NCBI GenBank assembly: GCA_016187365.1
Contig: JACPJX010000008.1
Coordinates: 1-14,743 of the forward strand
Direction: 5' to 3'
From: Candidatus Aenigmatarchaeota archaeon
Lineage (GTDB): Archaea > Aenigmatarchaeota > Aenigmatarchaeia > GW2011-AR5
Length of the DNA stretch: 14,743 nucleotides
A model generated the notes under the pieces. That model ran no database searches. It worked only from the letters and a program-made list of their open reading frames with translations, and was not told the origin of the DNA. Positions 1 to 7,480 of the stretch are shown piece by piece. The stretch's first letter is position 1; every line of letters starts with the position of its first letter. Both the position numbers and the translations under genes were made by a program.

Positions 1-3
1 ACG

Positions 4-762
4 ATGCCCGATGCGAAGCGCTATTTCAGGGCGCCCTTCGGGAGGGCCGGGCCTTTCGCCATAATGGCGTTCAACGTGCTGCTGCTATATATGTGGATTC
101 ACGAGGTCGAGAACGCCGTGTATTCGCTTGCAATGGGGATATTCTTCCTTCTTTTCGGGATACCGCTTTACATTCTGATAAAGCTGCAGACAGACGAGAA
201 GTTTGTAGAGAAATTCTACGACAGGATATCGTTCTTCTGGGACATGCTATTCTCCAGGTGGTATTCAAAGAGGGAGGAGTCGAAGGTCGTCTCCAGGCTC
301 GGCCTGTCGAAGAAGTCCGTCGTTCTGGACTTTGGCTGCGGCTCCGGCTTCACTACCAGGGCCGTTTCCCGGAGGGCCTCGAAGGTCGTGGCCGTGGACA
401 TAAGCGTAAAACAGCTGAAGCGCGCCGTGGAGAAAACGAAAAAAGCCGGCCTGCATAATGTCGTCTTCGTGAAGGCGCCGCAGCTCAGCTTCCCCCCGGG
501 CACCTTCGACGCCGTGTCTGCCGTAGGCGTGCTTGAGCATCTGGATTATCCGCACGTTCCTGTGAGAAAACTCATGAAGATGCTCAGGAGAGGCGGCAGG
601 TTCTCGTTCCTCGTCTTCGGAAAGAGCTTCATCTTCCCGGGCCCGGCCTTCCTGAACGAAAAGGAAATACGAAGGATGTTTCCGCCGAATGTTTCCGCCG
701 ATGTCAGGAAGGAGAGGAAACTCTTCACGGACTACTGGTATATCTGGGGAACGAAGAACTGA
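4..762 (+). CDS. Membrane-tethered class I SAM-dependent methyltransferase
   Basis: The C-terminal two thirds is a Rossmann-type SAM methyltransferase: motif I VLDFGCGSG at residues 107-115, the acidic ribose-binding residue D132 in VAVDIS, and a motif IV-like stretch FDAVSAVGVLEHL at 168-180. Before it lie two hydrophobic segments (about 17-33 and 39-60) that should form a membrane hairpin, so the catalytic domain is probably tethered at the cytoplasmic face. The substrate cannot be told; lipid, quinone or small-molecule methylation all fit the family. The ATG at position 4 is the first visible start, but the window begins 3 bases earlier, so the true start may lie upstream. Translation stops 38 bp before the next gene, which has its own promoter. 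Fold: confident. Substrate: unknown. Confidence 0.75.
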   Translation: MPDAKRYFRAPFGRAGPFAIMAFNVLLLYMWIHEVENAVYSLAMGIFFLLFGIPLYILIKLQTDEKFVEKFYDRISFFWDMLFSRWYSKREESKVVSRLGLSKKSVVLDFGCGSGFTTRAVSRRASKVVAVDISVKQLKRAVEKTKKAGLHNVVFVKAPQLSFPPGTFDAVSAVGVLEHLDYPHVPVRKLMKMLRRGGRFSFLVFGKSFIFPGPAFLNEKEIRRMFPPNVSADVRKERKLFTDYWYIWGTKN

Positions 763-770
763 CCGAAAGC

Positions 771-778
771 ATAATAAG
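771..778 (+). promoter_or_regulatory. TATA-like promoter element for the BFN-S16 protease unit
   Basis: ATAATAAG is centred about 26 bp upstream of the ATG at 801. That is the spacing of an archaeal TATA box when transcription begins at or next to the start codon (leaderless mRNA). No Shine-Dalgarno sequence precedes this ATG, which agrees. Confidence 0.5.
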
Positions 779-800
779 CCTTGTTTTCAATTTTATTGTG

Positions 801-1307
801 ATGAAAAAGATTTTGCTTGCGGCCATTGCCATAGTTGCGGCTTTCGGAGCCGGGATTTATGCGGGATATGTGTATCATCCGGTTGTTGCGAAGGTTGCCG
901 GCATCTCGCAGTACCAGGTGCCGTACGACGGCCTCGTGGAGGTTGAGGTTTCCATAGAGCCGCCCAACGTGCGCCTCGACAACGAATGCAGGCGGGTCGC
1001 ATTCGACGTGACAGCCGACCAGGCAATGTCCATATACAATACTCTCTATGGCGTATCAAGCGTGAGACCCCTGACCCAGGACATAATGAAGGATGTGCTG
1101 GAAAATTTCGGCGTCGACATATTGCAGGTGAAGATAGACAGGTACGAGGACGAGATTTATTACGCCACGATAACGCTCAGGCAGGGCAACGACATCCTTG
1201 TGCTGGACGCGAGGCCGAGCGATTCAATATCCCTTGCGCTCCGCAAGGGCATTCCTGTGTATTTCAAGAAAAGCCTTTTCGACGAGAAATCTGTGGGGGT
1301 GTGCTGA
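801..1307 (+). CDS. Membrane-anchored bifunctional nuclease (BFN/DUF151) domain protein
   Basis: This 168-residue protein begins MKK and then has one hydrophobic segment (about 4-25), a signal anchor with a cytoplasmic N terminus by the positive-inside rule. The rest is a BFN/DUF151 domain, recognisable from RPLTQDIMKDVL (89-100) and the signature DARPSDSISLALR (136-148). Members of the family have been reported to have DNase and RNase activity. Usually the domain is cytoplasmic; here the anchor puts it outside the membrane, which is unusual. A GTG at 798 is also in frame, but the ATG at 801 fits the TATA element at 771-778. The stop lies 1 nt before the next ATG, so the two genes almost certainly form one operon. 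Activity and topology are inferred. Confidence 0.85.
   Translation: MKKILLAAIAIVAAFGAGIYAGYVYHPVVAKVAGISQYQVPYDGLVEVEVSIEPPNVRLDNECRRVAFDVTADQAMSIYNTLYGVSSVRPLTQDIMKDVLENFGVDILQVKIDRYEDEIYYATITLRQGNDILVLDARPSDSISLALRKGIPVYFKKSLFDEKSVGVC
1295..1301 (+). promoter_or_regulatory. Shine-Dalgarno-like sequence deciding the S16 protease start
   Basis: GGGGGTG ends 7 nt before the ATG at 1309 and resembles the complement of the archaeal 16S rRNA 3' end (GGAGGTG). It lies inside the end of the upstream gene, as expected for an internal operon gene, and supports 1309 as the start over any upstream in-frame codon. Confidence 0.5.
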
Positions 1308-1308
1308 A

Positions 1309-2052
1309 ATGCCGAAAAAAGTCATAAAGCTCTCGGTCCAGGATTTCACTTTTGCGGTGGCGGCCGTTTTCCTCGTGGGTGCCATAATAGGCATCGCGCT
1401 GCTTCCCAAGGCCGGGCCGGGCCGCGCTGCGCTGATTTCGGAGTCGTCGGTCGAGATGGGGATACCGGCTGTTGATGCCCAGGGAAACGGCGTTCTCGGA
1501 ACCCTTTACACGACCGTGAGGCCGGGAACAGGGAAGATACTCGTCAATGTCGATAACATATTATCCCAGATAGACACGCAGTTCTCGTCCAGGACCGCGG
1601 TGAAGGCTGCGGCAGTCTACATGAACATGGATCCGGAGTCGGTAGACGTCATATTCACGCTGAAAGTCAACGCAACCATGGTGGAGGGGCCGTCAGCCGG
1701 CTCGGCAATGGCGGCATCCGTGGTGCTTGCGCTCGGCGGCGCCCCGGCCGGCAGGCGGATCATGATGACAGGCACCATAGAGGAGGACGGAAGCGTGGGC
1801 AATGTCGGCTCCATCGCGGAGAAGGCCGCGGCGGCAAAGGGTGGCGGCGCGGAAATATTCATAGTGCCTGCAGGTCAGTCTACTGACACCATGTCCAGAA
1901 AGGAAAGGGCATGCGAATCCTTTGATTCCGTGACGATATGCAGGATAAATTATGTCAGGGAGAAGGTCAGCATAAGCAGCCCGCTCAACATGACGATCGT
2001 CGAGGCAGGCACCCTTGCTGAAATAATGGACATTTACAGGAACCTCAAGTGA
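1309..2052 (+). CDS. Membrane-anchored Lon-type (S16) serine protease without ATPase domain
   Basis: This 247-residue protein has a basic N terminus (MPKKVIK), one membrane segment (about 14-32) and a Lon proteolytic domain. The catalytic serine is S129 in EGPSAG and the catalytic lysine is K172 in GSIAEK. Their spacing of 43 residues equals that of Ser679 and Lys722 in E. coli Lon. No AAA+ module is present, so it resembles the archaeal stand-alone Lon-like proteases (COG1750-type) that carry an N-terminal membrane segment. With a cytoplasmic N terminus the protease domain should face outward. An in-frame start at 1198 would add 37 residues translated from inside the upstream gene and was rejected: 1309 has an SD-like sequence and follows the upstream stop by 1 nt. 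Substrates are unknown. Confidence 0.85.
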   Translation: MPKKVIKLSVQDFTFAVAAVFLVGAIIGIALLPKAGPGRAALISESSVEMGIPAVDAQGNGVLGTLYTTVRPGTGKILVNVDNILSQIDTQFSSRTAVKAAAVYMNMDPESVDVIFTLKVNATMVEGPSAGSAMAASVVLALGGAPAGRRIMMTGTIEEDGSVGNVGSIAEKAAAAKGGGAEIFIVPAGQSTDTMSRKERACESFDSVTICRINYVREKVSISSPLNMTIVEAGTLAEIMDIYRNLK

Positions 2053-2058
2053 CACCGC

Positions 2059-2979
2059 TCACGGGATGGAATCGTGCTTCAGTATTATCCTTCTGCCGCA
2101 TTTCTTCGACAGCCATGATTTCATGTTCTCGATGTCCGAGGCCAGGCTTTTCCTCATTTCCGCCATTTCGGCGGACTTTTTTTCATATCCTTCCAGGGCA
2201 TGCCTGGCGTCAAGATTAAGTTTTTCAACCTCGTTTTCTATGACTTCCTTTCTCCTGAAAAGGGGCTTCTTCGAGTCATCTATCTTTTTGTGGAATCTGT
2301 CAAGGTCTGCGCATATTCCGGCGCGCCGCTCCTTCATCGAAATGAAGAAGTCCATGCTCCTTATGCTCCTGTCTATCTTCTCTGTTTTCTCGTCGCATGA
2401 GAAGTTGCCGGAAGTTATGGCGTCCCTCATCTTTATAAGGTTCCTCATGAGGACGCTGCCGTCGTCATGATGGAGGAATGCATCGCCCGCGTCATTGATA
2501 TACCTTTTCATCGTCTCAATGTCGTTTTTCTCCACGAGATTTTCGCAGTCATGCATGAACTTTCTTATTATCCTTTCCAGCGAGCCGAATTCCGTCGAAA
2601 GCGCGGTCTCTATGGAGATTTTCTGCTTCTCACTTTCCGACATCCCGGATTTCGTGCCTTCAATATCTTCTATTTTCTCCCGTATTTCGGATGATTCCAG
2701 CGCTATTGAATGAATTCTGGATTTCAGGAAATCATATGAGCTTTTCAGGGATTCAGCCTCGTTTTTCATGGCAACTATGCCTTCGCTCTTCAGTTTTATG
2801 CTTTTTGACATCAAGCCGGCGGCACAAGCGTCCCCGGTCCTTGAGTTGGACAACAGGGACGCATAAGAGGAGCAAAGTCTGTTAATCTGTGATATCTGGG
2901 ACGATATCTTCGACATCTTTATGCTGAACGCCCCGAGATGCCTGAATTCCCTGATGTCTATGTCGCTTATTTCCTTCAC
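2059..2979 (-). CDS. Coiled-coil protein, C-terminal part of an apparently frameshifted gene
   Basis: I do not recognise a family. The frame encodes about 306 residues rich in Glu, Lys, Ser and Met with long heptad-like stretches, and no signal peptide or membrane segment. A basic end (KKCGRRIILKH) closes it. The nominal start is a GTG at 2979, overlapping the stop of the upstream frame (GTGA). This frame stays open further upstream, to a stop at 3016-3018, and that extension reads KEFSDSCAAVVKEISD with G/C-rich third positions like the rest of the gene. Together with the next entry it is therefore probably one protein of about 410 residues, broken near a run of five A residues on the coding strand (3007-3011). 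It is convergent with the S16 protease gene, 6 bp away. Confidence 0.6.
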   Translation of the reverse strand: MKEISDIDIREFRHLGAFSIKMSKISSQISQINRLCSSYASLLSNSRTGDACAAGLMSKSIKLKSEGIVAMKNEAESLKSSYDFLKSRIHSIALESSEIREKIEDIEGTKSGMSESEKQKISIETALSTEFGSLERIIRKFMHDCENLVEKNDIETMKRYINDAGDAFLHHDDGSVLMRNLIKMRDAITSGNFSCDEKTEKIDRSIRSMDFFISMKERRAGICADLDRFHKKIDDSKKPLFRRKEVIENEVEKLNLDARHALEGYEKKSAEMAEMRKSLASDIENMKSWLSKKCGRRIILKHDSIP

Positions 2980-3290
2980 AACTGCGGCGCATGAATCCGA
3001 GAACTCTTTTTCGATTCATATCCGCCCGGCGGCTTTTTCATGTTCTCAATGGCATTCATGGCCTTCCTGCAGTACCTGCTTTTCAGGCTCCCGGTGAATG
3101 AGTTCGAGCTCTCTATTGAATCCAGTTCCTGGACGGATTTTTTCAGCCCCTCGGATGCGCCGGAGATTTCATCCTCTATCCTCGAGAGTCTTCCAGACTC
3201 GCTGTCGATATCTCCCCTGAATTCCGACTCCAGGAATCTTCGTGCCTCCCCTATGTCAACTTCGCTCTGCCTCCTGAAAAGCCCCAGCAT
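2976..3290 (-). CDS. Coiled-coil protein, N-terminal part of an apparently frameshifted gene
   Basis: This frame encodes 104 residues starting MLGLFRRQSEVDIGEARRF, with Glu/Ser-rich helical sequence. The last 9 or so residues (SSRIHAPQL) look out of frame: they lose the acidic/Lys character and third-base G/C preference that the minus-one frame keeps. I read it as the N-terminal quarter of the coiled-coil protein encoded by the downstream frame. The ATG at 3290 sits about 26 bp from the TATA-like element at 3311-3322, consistent with leaderless transcription. Alternatively, it is a genuine small protein translationally coupled to the next gene through the GTGA overlap, or the join is a programmed minus-one shift. 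Confidence 0.55.
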   Translation of the reverse strand: MLGLFRRQSEVDIGEARRFLESEFRGDIDSESGRLSRIEDEISGASEGLKKSVQELDSIESSNSFTGSLKSRYCRKAMNAIENMKKPPGGYESKKSSRIHAPQL

Positions 3291-3310
3291 TTTCCTTAAT
3301 TGGCAGGAAA

Positions 3311-3322
3311 AGTATTTAGTTT
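3311..3322. promoter_or_regulatory. Shared divergent TATA region
   Basis: The 52-bp gap between the divergent coiled-coil and subtilisin genes contains AGTATTTAGTTT. Its centre (about 3316-3317) is 26 bp from the ATG at 3343 on the plus strand and 26 bp from the ATG at 3290 on the minus strand. Both strands read as AT-rich TATA-like boxes, so one element, or two overlapping ones, could serve both leaderless transcripts. Confidence 0.45.
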
Positions 3323-3342
3323 ACGCGGGGTTATAGTTAATA

Positions 3343-5799
3343 ATGAAGGCTCTGGTTTTCCTCCTGGCATTTATGCTGCTGACATCGCACGCTTTTGCGT
3401 CGGTAGACCCGGCTATAGAAGGCGTGTTTGATGAAAGGCAGCATGTCAAGGTCATAATACAGGAGAGGGTGCCGGAAAGCGTCGGCATACAGGAAATCAG
3501 GAACCTTTCAGACAGGAGTTTCATAGCGTCGATAAACAGGAGCGAGTTCGAGGAGCTGAAAAACGACCCGGACGTTGAGAATATCGTTCTTGTGCCCGTG
3601 GTAATCCCGATGCTTGTGCAGGCCGCGCCCCTTGTGAACGCCACGAATGCCTGGAACATTTCCATATCAGGCTCAAAGGTCAACGGCACCGGCGAGACGA
3701 TATGCGTAATTGACACCGGGGTCAACGCGTCCCATCCGGGCTTCGGGGGCAGGCTCATAGGAGGCTACAGCTACTGCGCCAATGAGGCATGCTCTTCCGA
3801 AGGGACCAACTTCAACGACACGCATGGCCACGGAACACACGTGGCGGGCATCGCGGCTTCCGGCAACGACACTTACCGAGGCGTCGCGCCCGGGGCGAAC
3901 ATCGTGTCGTTAAGGGTTTTCAATTCCACAGGGGCCGGAAGCGACATGTCGGTCGTGGAGTCGGCCATCAGGTGGTGCACCAACAACGCAACCCTGTTCA
4001 ACATAACCGTGATAAGCATGAGTTTGGGCACGAGCGACAGGTACTCCGGGTTTTGCGACAGCAGTTTTGACGGCGGCGCCGGCGAGGTCAACCTGACCGG
4101 GGCGGTGAACAATGCCACGTTCCATAACATATCCGTGATCGCCTCGTCCGGGAACAACGGCGACACCAGCGGCATAATGTCTTCCCCGGCATGCATAAGG
4201 AACGTCACCGCTGTCGGCTCTGTATACGACGCCGATGTCGGCTCAAAGACGTGGTCTATTGCGTCGTGCACAGACACAACCACCTCGGCCGACAAGATAT
4301 CGTGCTTCACCAACAGGGCGGCCGCGCTCGACCTTCTGGCGCCGGGCTCCGTGATCACGTCGCTTAACATCGCAGGCGGGGTATCCGACAACAGCGGCAC
4401 CTCGATGTCGGCCCCCGTTGTCTCGGGCGCCTTCGCCCTCCTGCGCCAGTACAAGAGGCTCGAGAACGGCACCAACATGACGCCGTTCCAGATATTAGAC
4501 TCGTTCAACAGGACAGGCAGGTTCATACAGGATTCCGCAACCGGGCTCAGCTTTCCGAGGATAAACATACTGGCGGCGCTTATTGACGTGGACACCAAGG
4601 CCCCCGCGCTTAACGTGACGTCGCCCGTGAACCAGACTTACTTCACGCTCAATATATCGATTAACTATACTGCCGGCGACGAGATATCCCTTGACAAATG
4701 CTGGTACACGAACTCCACAGGCTCCAATATGTCGCTTTCGTGCACGAATATAACATATATAGCAATAAGGGATGCAAGGAACATAATAAATGTCTCCGCG
4801 AACGACAGCCGCGGGAACATCAACACGACGCAGATATTCTTCAGCACCGACGTGAAGCCGGTAGTGAACATAACGTCCCCGTCGAACAACACGAAGCTCT
4901 CCTCGAACCTCTCCATAGAGCTGAATTATACCGTAACGACATACGATGCGCTCGATGCCACATGGTATAACATCGACAATGGGGCCAATGTCACTGTGTC
5001 ATCAAATTTCCTGTTCAACATAAGTTCTGACGGCAATCACACGCTTTATCTCTATGCAAACTCGTCCGCAGGCAAGAACGGTTCCGCCGCTGTTTCGTTC
5101 GTCGTTGACACGATGCCGCCGAATGTCACCATAAGCAGCCCGGCAAACAACTCCATTATAAACACCACGTCCTTTATCGTGAATTATACGGCGTCGGATG
5201 CGGTGCGCGTTGTGGAATGCGTTGTTGAATGGACAAACCAGTCCTCTGCGAAACAGAATTTTACCCAGTCTTCATGCGCCAACATGACGATATCAGGCGT
5301 GTCGGAAGGCGTGCATTCGATAAAGGTTTTTGCCAACGACACTTTCAACAGGACCAACACGTCGCTCAGCACCTTCACAATCGCACTCAATCCGTCAATA
5401 ACGATAGCCAGCCCATCGAACCTGACATACAATTACACCAACATGACGCTTAACTTCACGGCATCTGACGGCAACGGCATCGACTCATGCTGGTTCTTCA
5501 ACACGACGAACGGCAGGAGGAACCTCACCCAATGCGGCAATATAACGTTTATCGCGGAATCTGACAGCCTCAATAACATAACGTTTTACAGTGAACATAA
5601 CCTCAAGCGATGTCCTGAATTCTTCCGTCCTGAATCTCAACGGCACCCTGTACAACATGACGTTCTCCGGAACCTCGTCCAATTTCAGCGCAAACCTCAC
5701 GCACGGCAACTACACGTTCAACGTCACCTTGCAGGACAGGGGAGGGAATGTCAACTTGTCCCCGACGAGATGGGTGTTCATAAACATAACAAGGAATGA
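3343..5799 (+). CDS. Secreted subtilisin-like (S8) protease with Ig-like repeats, N-terminal part (frameshifted)
   Basis: Residues 1-19 are a signal peptide; about 33-90 resemble an I9 propeptide ending VENIVLVPVV. The S8 domain follows with D124 (VIDTGV), H163 (HGHGTHVAG), oxyanion N271 (SSGNNG) and S354 (SGTSMSAP). From about 417 come Ig-like repeats of 85-90 residues (starting near 417, 503, 590 and 682), several with a CWY/CWF...C-x-N-[IM]-T cysteine pair. I count about fifty N-x-S/T sequons before residue 748, as expected for an archaeal N-glycosylated surface protein. After F748 the frame turns into unrelated Arg/His/Gln-rich sequence to 5799. Removing one T from the TTTT run at 5584-5587 joins this frame smoothly to the next (ITFTVNITSSD). 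The true product is thus probably about 1,205 residues (3343-6961). Confidence 0.85.
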   Translation: MKALVFLLAFMLLTSHAFASVDPAIEGVFDERQHVKVIIQERVPESVGIQEIRNLSDRSFIASINRSEFEELKNDPDVENIVLVPVVIPMLVQAAPLVNATNAWNISISGSKVNGTGETICVIDTGVNASHPGFGGRLIGGYSYCANEACSSEGTNFNDTHGHGTHVAGIAASGNDTYRGVAPGANIVSLRVFNSTGAGSDMSVVESAIRWCTNNATLFNITVISMSLGTSDRYSGFCDSSFDGGAGEVNLTGAVNNATFHNISVIASSGNNGDTSGIMSSPACIRNVTAVGSVYDADVGSKTWSIASCTDTTTSADKISCFTNRAAALDLLAPGSVITSLNIAGGVSDNSGTSMSAPVVSGAFALLRQYKRLENGTNMTPFQILDSFNRTGRFIQDSATGLSFPRINILAALIDVDTKAPALNVTSPVNQTYFTLNISINYTAGDEISLDKCWYTNSTGSNMSLSCTNITYIAIRDARNIINVSANDSRGNINTTQIFFSTDVKPVVNITSPSNNTKLSSNLSIELNYTVTTYDALDATWYNIDNGANVTVSSNFLFNISSDGNHTLYLYANSSAGKNGSAAVSFVVDTMPPNVTISSPANNSIINTTSFIVNYTASDAVRVVECVVEWTNQSSAKQNFTQSSCANMTISGVSEGVHSIKVFANDTFNRTNTSLSTFTIALNPSITIASPSNLTYNYTNMTLNFTASDGNGIDSCWFFNTTNGRRNLTQCGNITFIAESDSLNNITFYSEHNLKRCPEFFRPESQRHPVQHDVLRNLVQFQRKPHARQLHVQRHLAGQGRECQLVPDEMGVHKHNKE

Positions 5800-6961
5800 A
5801 ACATCTTTCATACAAAGCGTAAACTCGACAGCCAACTCGTCATCGGCGAATTTCACTTTCATAAATTCTACAGGCCAGCTCGCCGACACGAGCAGCATCG
5901 AGAGCGACGGCAAATACATCTTCAGGTTCAACATAAGCGGGCTTGTCGCCGAGATAGTCAATTTCACGTGGTATCAGGCCAACACATCGAATGTCGTCAA
6001 TGTAACAAGGAACATAACGCTGGCGAACATAACGTCGAACTTCACGTCGGCCGGCGGCGTGGTGGATGATTACGTGTGGGTGAATTTGAACGGTTTCATC
6101 GCGGAAAACTACACCGCGTACGTTTCGTTCCCCCGCGTATACAGGATTTACTATTACATGAACGGAACCCCGGCGGAGCCCAACATGACAAGATTCACTG
6201 CCGAATGCAATTCCGCAAGGAACAACACGCCGTGCTACGTCCTGACGTCAAACTCAACATTGATTTATCTTTCAGGCTTCTCGGGCGCGGCGGCGGGCAA
6301 CGACACCAAGGCCCCCGAACTCTCGGTGCAGTCGCCTTCCGGCACCTATACATCCTCAAACATTTCTCTGAATTTCACCGTGGGCGACAACGTTGCCTTG
6401 GACTCATGCTGGTACAAACTTAACAGCGGCAGCAACGTTTCCCTCGGCAACTGCCGCAATATAACCTTCATAGCGGCATCGGGCTCCAATACCGTTATTG
6501 CGGGCGCAAACGACTCTTCCGGAAATGCGAACCACAGCACCGTCACATTCACATACAGCGCGCCATCGTCCTCGTCGCCATCATCCTCGTCATCTTCATC
6601 ATCAAGCGGGGGCGCGTCCTCAACGCCGGCAAAGAACAGGACCGAGGAGAAGGTGCAGGAGATGCCTGAGGTCAATGTCACCCAAAACAAGACGGAGGAG
6701 CCTGTAATTCAGTGCCTGAACGTCACATCGCTTGCTCTCGTGAACGGCTTGTGTGTGACGTACAACAGCACCTGCGACGTGCCGGCCGGCGCCACGATTG
6801 TGGGTGAATGTCCTGCCGTCAGGATGGAAGAAGGCGGGAACGCGGAAGTGATTGCAGTGCTGGCTGGTATTGCAGTTGTGGCCGTTGTCGCTTACCTTTC
6901 TGTAAGGACAAAGCCGCACCATACAAAGATTAAAGGCAAGAAATTCAAGGTGTCGTCATGA
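5591..6961 (+). CDS. S8 surface protease, C-terminal part: Ig-like repeats, Ser-rich stalk, membrane anchor
   Basis: This plus-one frame continues the subtilisin gene without loss of style: N-x-S/T sequons throughout, and a last Ig-like repeat (about 238-322) with C273-W-Y and C288, matching the first repeat almost motif for motif (DTKAP...). A serine stretch (about 323-345) forms a stalk, then a small four-cysteine module (C375, C388, C395, C407), a membrane helix (about 419-438) and a basic cytoplasmic tail (KIKGKKFKVSS). The protease is therefore held at the cell surface by its C terminus. The GTG at 5591 is only where the frame opens after the shift and is not a credible independent start. 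The stop overlaps the next ATG (ATGA). If the frameshift is real in the genome, the protease would lose its anchor and part of its repeats. Confidence 0.8.
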   Translation: MNITSSDVLNSSVLNLNGTLYNMTFSGTSSNFSANLTHGNYTFNVTLQDRGGNVNLSPTRWVFINITRNETSFIQSVNSTANSSSANFTFINSTGQLADTSSIESDGKYIFRFNISGLVAEIVNFTWYQANTSNVVNVTRNITLANITSNFTSAGGVVDDYVWVNLNGFIAENYTAYVSFPRVYRIYYYMNGTPAEPNMTRFTAECNSARNNTPCYVLTSNSTLIYLSGFSGAAAGNDTKAPELSVQSPSGTYTSSNISLNFTVGDNVALDSCWYKLNSGSNVSLGNCRNITFIAASGSNTVIAGANDSSGNANHSTVTFTYSAPSSSSPSSSSSSSSSGGASSTPAKNRTEEKVQEMPEVNVTQNKTEEPVIQCLNVTSLALVNGLCVTYNSTCDVPAGATIVGECPAVRMEEGGNAEVIAVLAGIAVVAVVAYLSVRTKPHHTKIKGKKFKVSS

Positions 6962-7449
6962 GGGCGGTTATTGCGGTTGCTGTCGCGGTTGTTGCAGTGA
7001 TGGCTGCTGCGTTATTTCTTTATCTTTCCGGCCCGTCCGGATATGCTGTAAGCGGCGAAGATGTCGCGTATCCGAGGGAAACCTACCTCGTTACAAGGGT
7101 CGTGGACGGCGACACGCTCGTTCTTGAGAGCGGGGAAAGCGTCCGCCTGCTCGGCATAGACACCCCTGAGCGCGGCCAGGAATGCTACAAGGAAGCCACT
7201 GCGAGGCTGAAGGAGATTGTCCTGAAGAAGGAGGTCGAAGTCGAGCGTGATGTCGAGGACAAGGACAGGTACAAGCGCCTGCTTCGCCACATCTTCTACA
7301 ACGGCACCTTCGTCAACGAACTCCTCGTCCGCGAGGGCTACGCATACCTGTATTTTGTCGAGCCGAACGTGAAGTACAACGACGTCCTGAAGGCTGCGCT
7401 CCAGGAAGCGAAGGCAGACGGCACCGGCTGCCTGTGGAAGGGCGAATGA
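6958..7449 (+). CDS. Membrane-anchored thermonuclease (staphylococcal nuclease family)
   Basis: A 163-residue protein with one N-terminal hydrophobic segment (about 3-23) followed by an SNase domain. The active-site residues of staphylococcal nuclease all have counterparts: D50 and D52 (VVDGDT), R63, D68 and E71 (VRLLGIDTPE), and R107 in DRYKRLL. It should be a calcium-dependent phosphodiesterase acting on DNA and RNA, here exposed outside the membrane. There is no lipobox cysteine, so anchoring or signal cleavage is open. Its ATG overlaps the stop of the subtilisin gene (ATGA), and GGTG lies 5 nt upstream, so the two are co-transcribed and translationally coupled. A surface nuclease next to a surface protease suggests extracellular macromolecule breakdown. 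Confidence 0.9.
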   Translation: MRAVIAVAVAVVAVMAAALFLYLSGPSGYAVSGEDVAYPRETYLVTRVVDGDTLVLESGESVRLLGIDTPERGQECYKEATARLKEIVLKKEVEVERDVEDKDRYKRLLRHIFYNGTFVNELLVREGYAYLYFVEPNVKYNDVLKAALQEAKADGTGCLWKGE

Positions 7450-7457
7450 TTTTTAAT
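7450..7457 (+). promoter_or_regulatory. TATA-like element of the HD-domain gene
   Basis: TTTTTAAT is centred about 27 bp before the ATG at 7481. It selects that ATG over the in-frame TTG at 7466 and the ATG at 7496. Confidence 0.45.
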
Positions 7458-7480
7458 CATTTGTCTTGATATTTCTTATT

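Noticed and set aside
3873..4598. 241-residue minus-strand frame inside the subtilisin gene
   Set aside because: It is antisense to the catalytic S8 domain, whose active-site motifs are all intact on the plus strand; a long shadow frame in GC-rich DNA.
6562..6612. Serine-codon repeat as a DNA repeat or regulatory element
   Set aside because: It is in frame as a poly-Ser stalk with mixed serine codons, typical of a protein linker.
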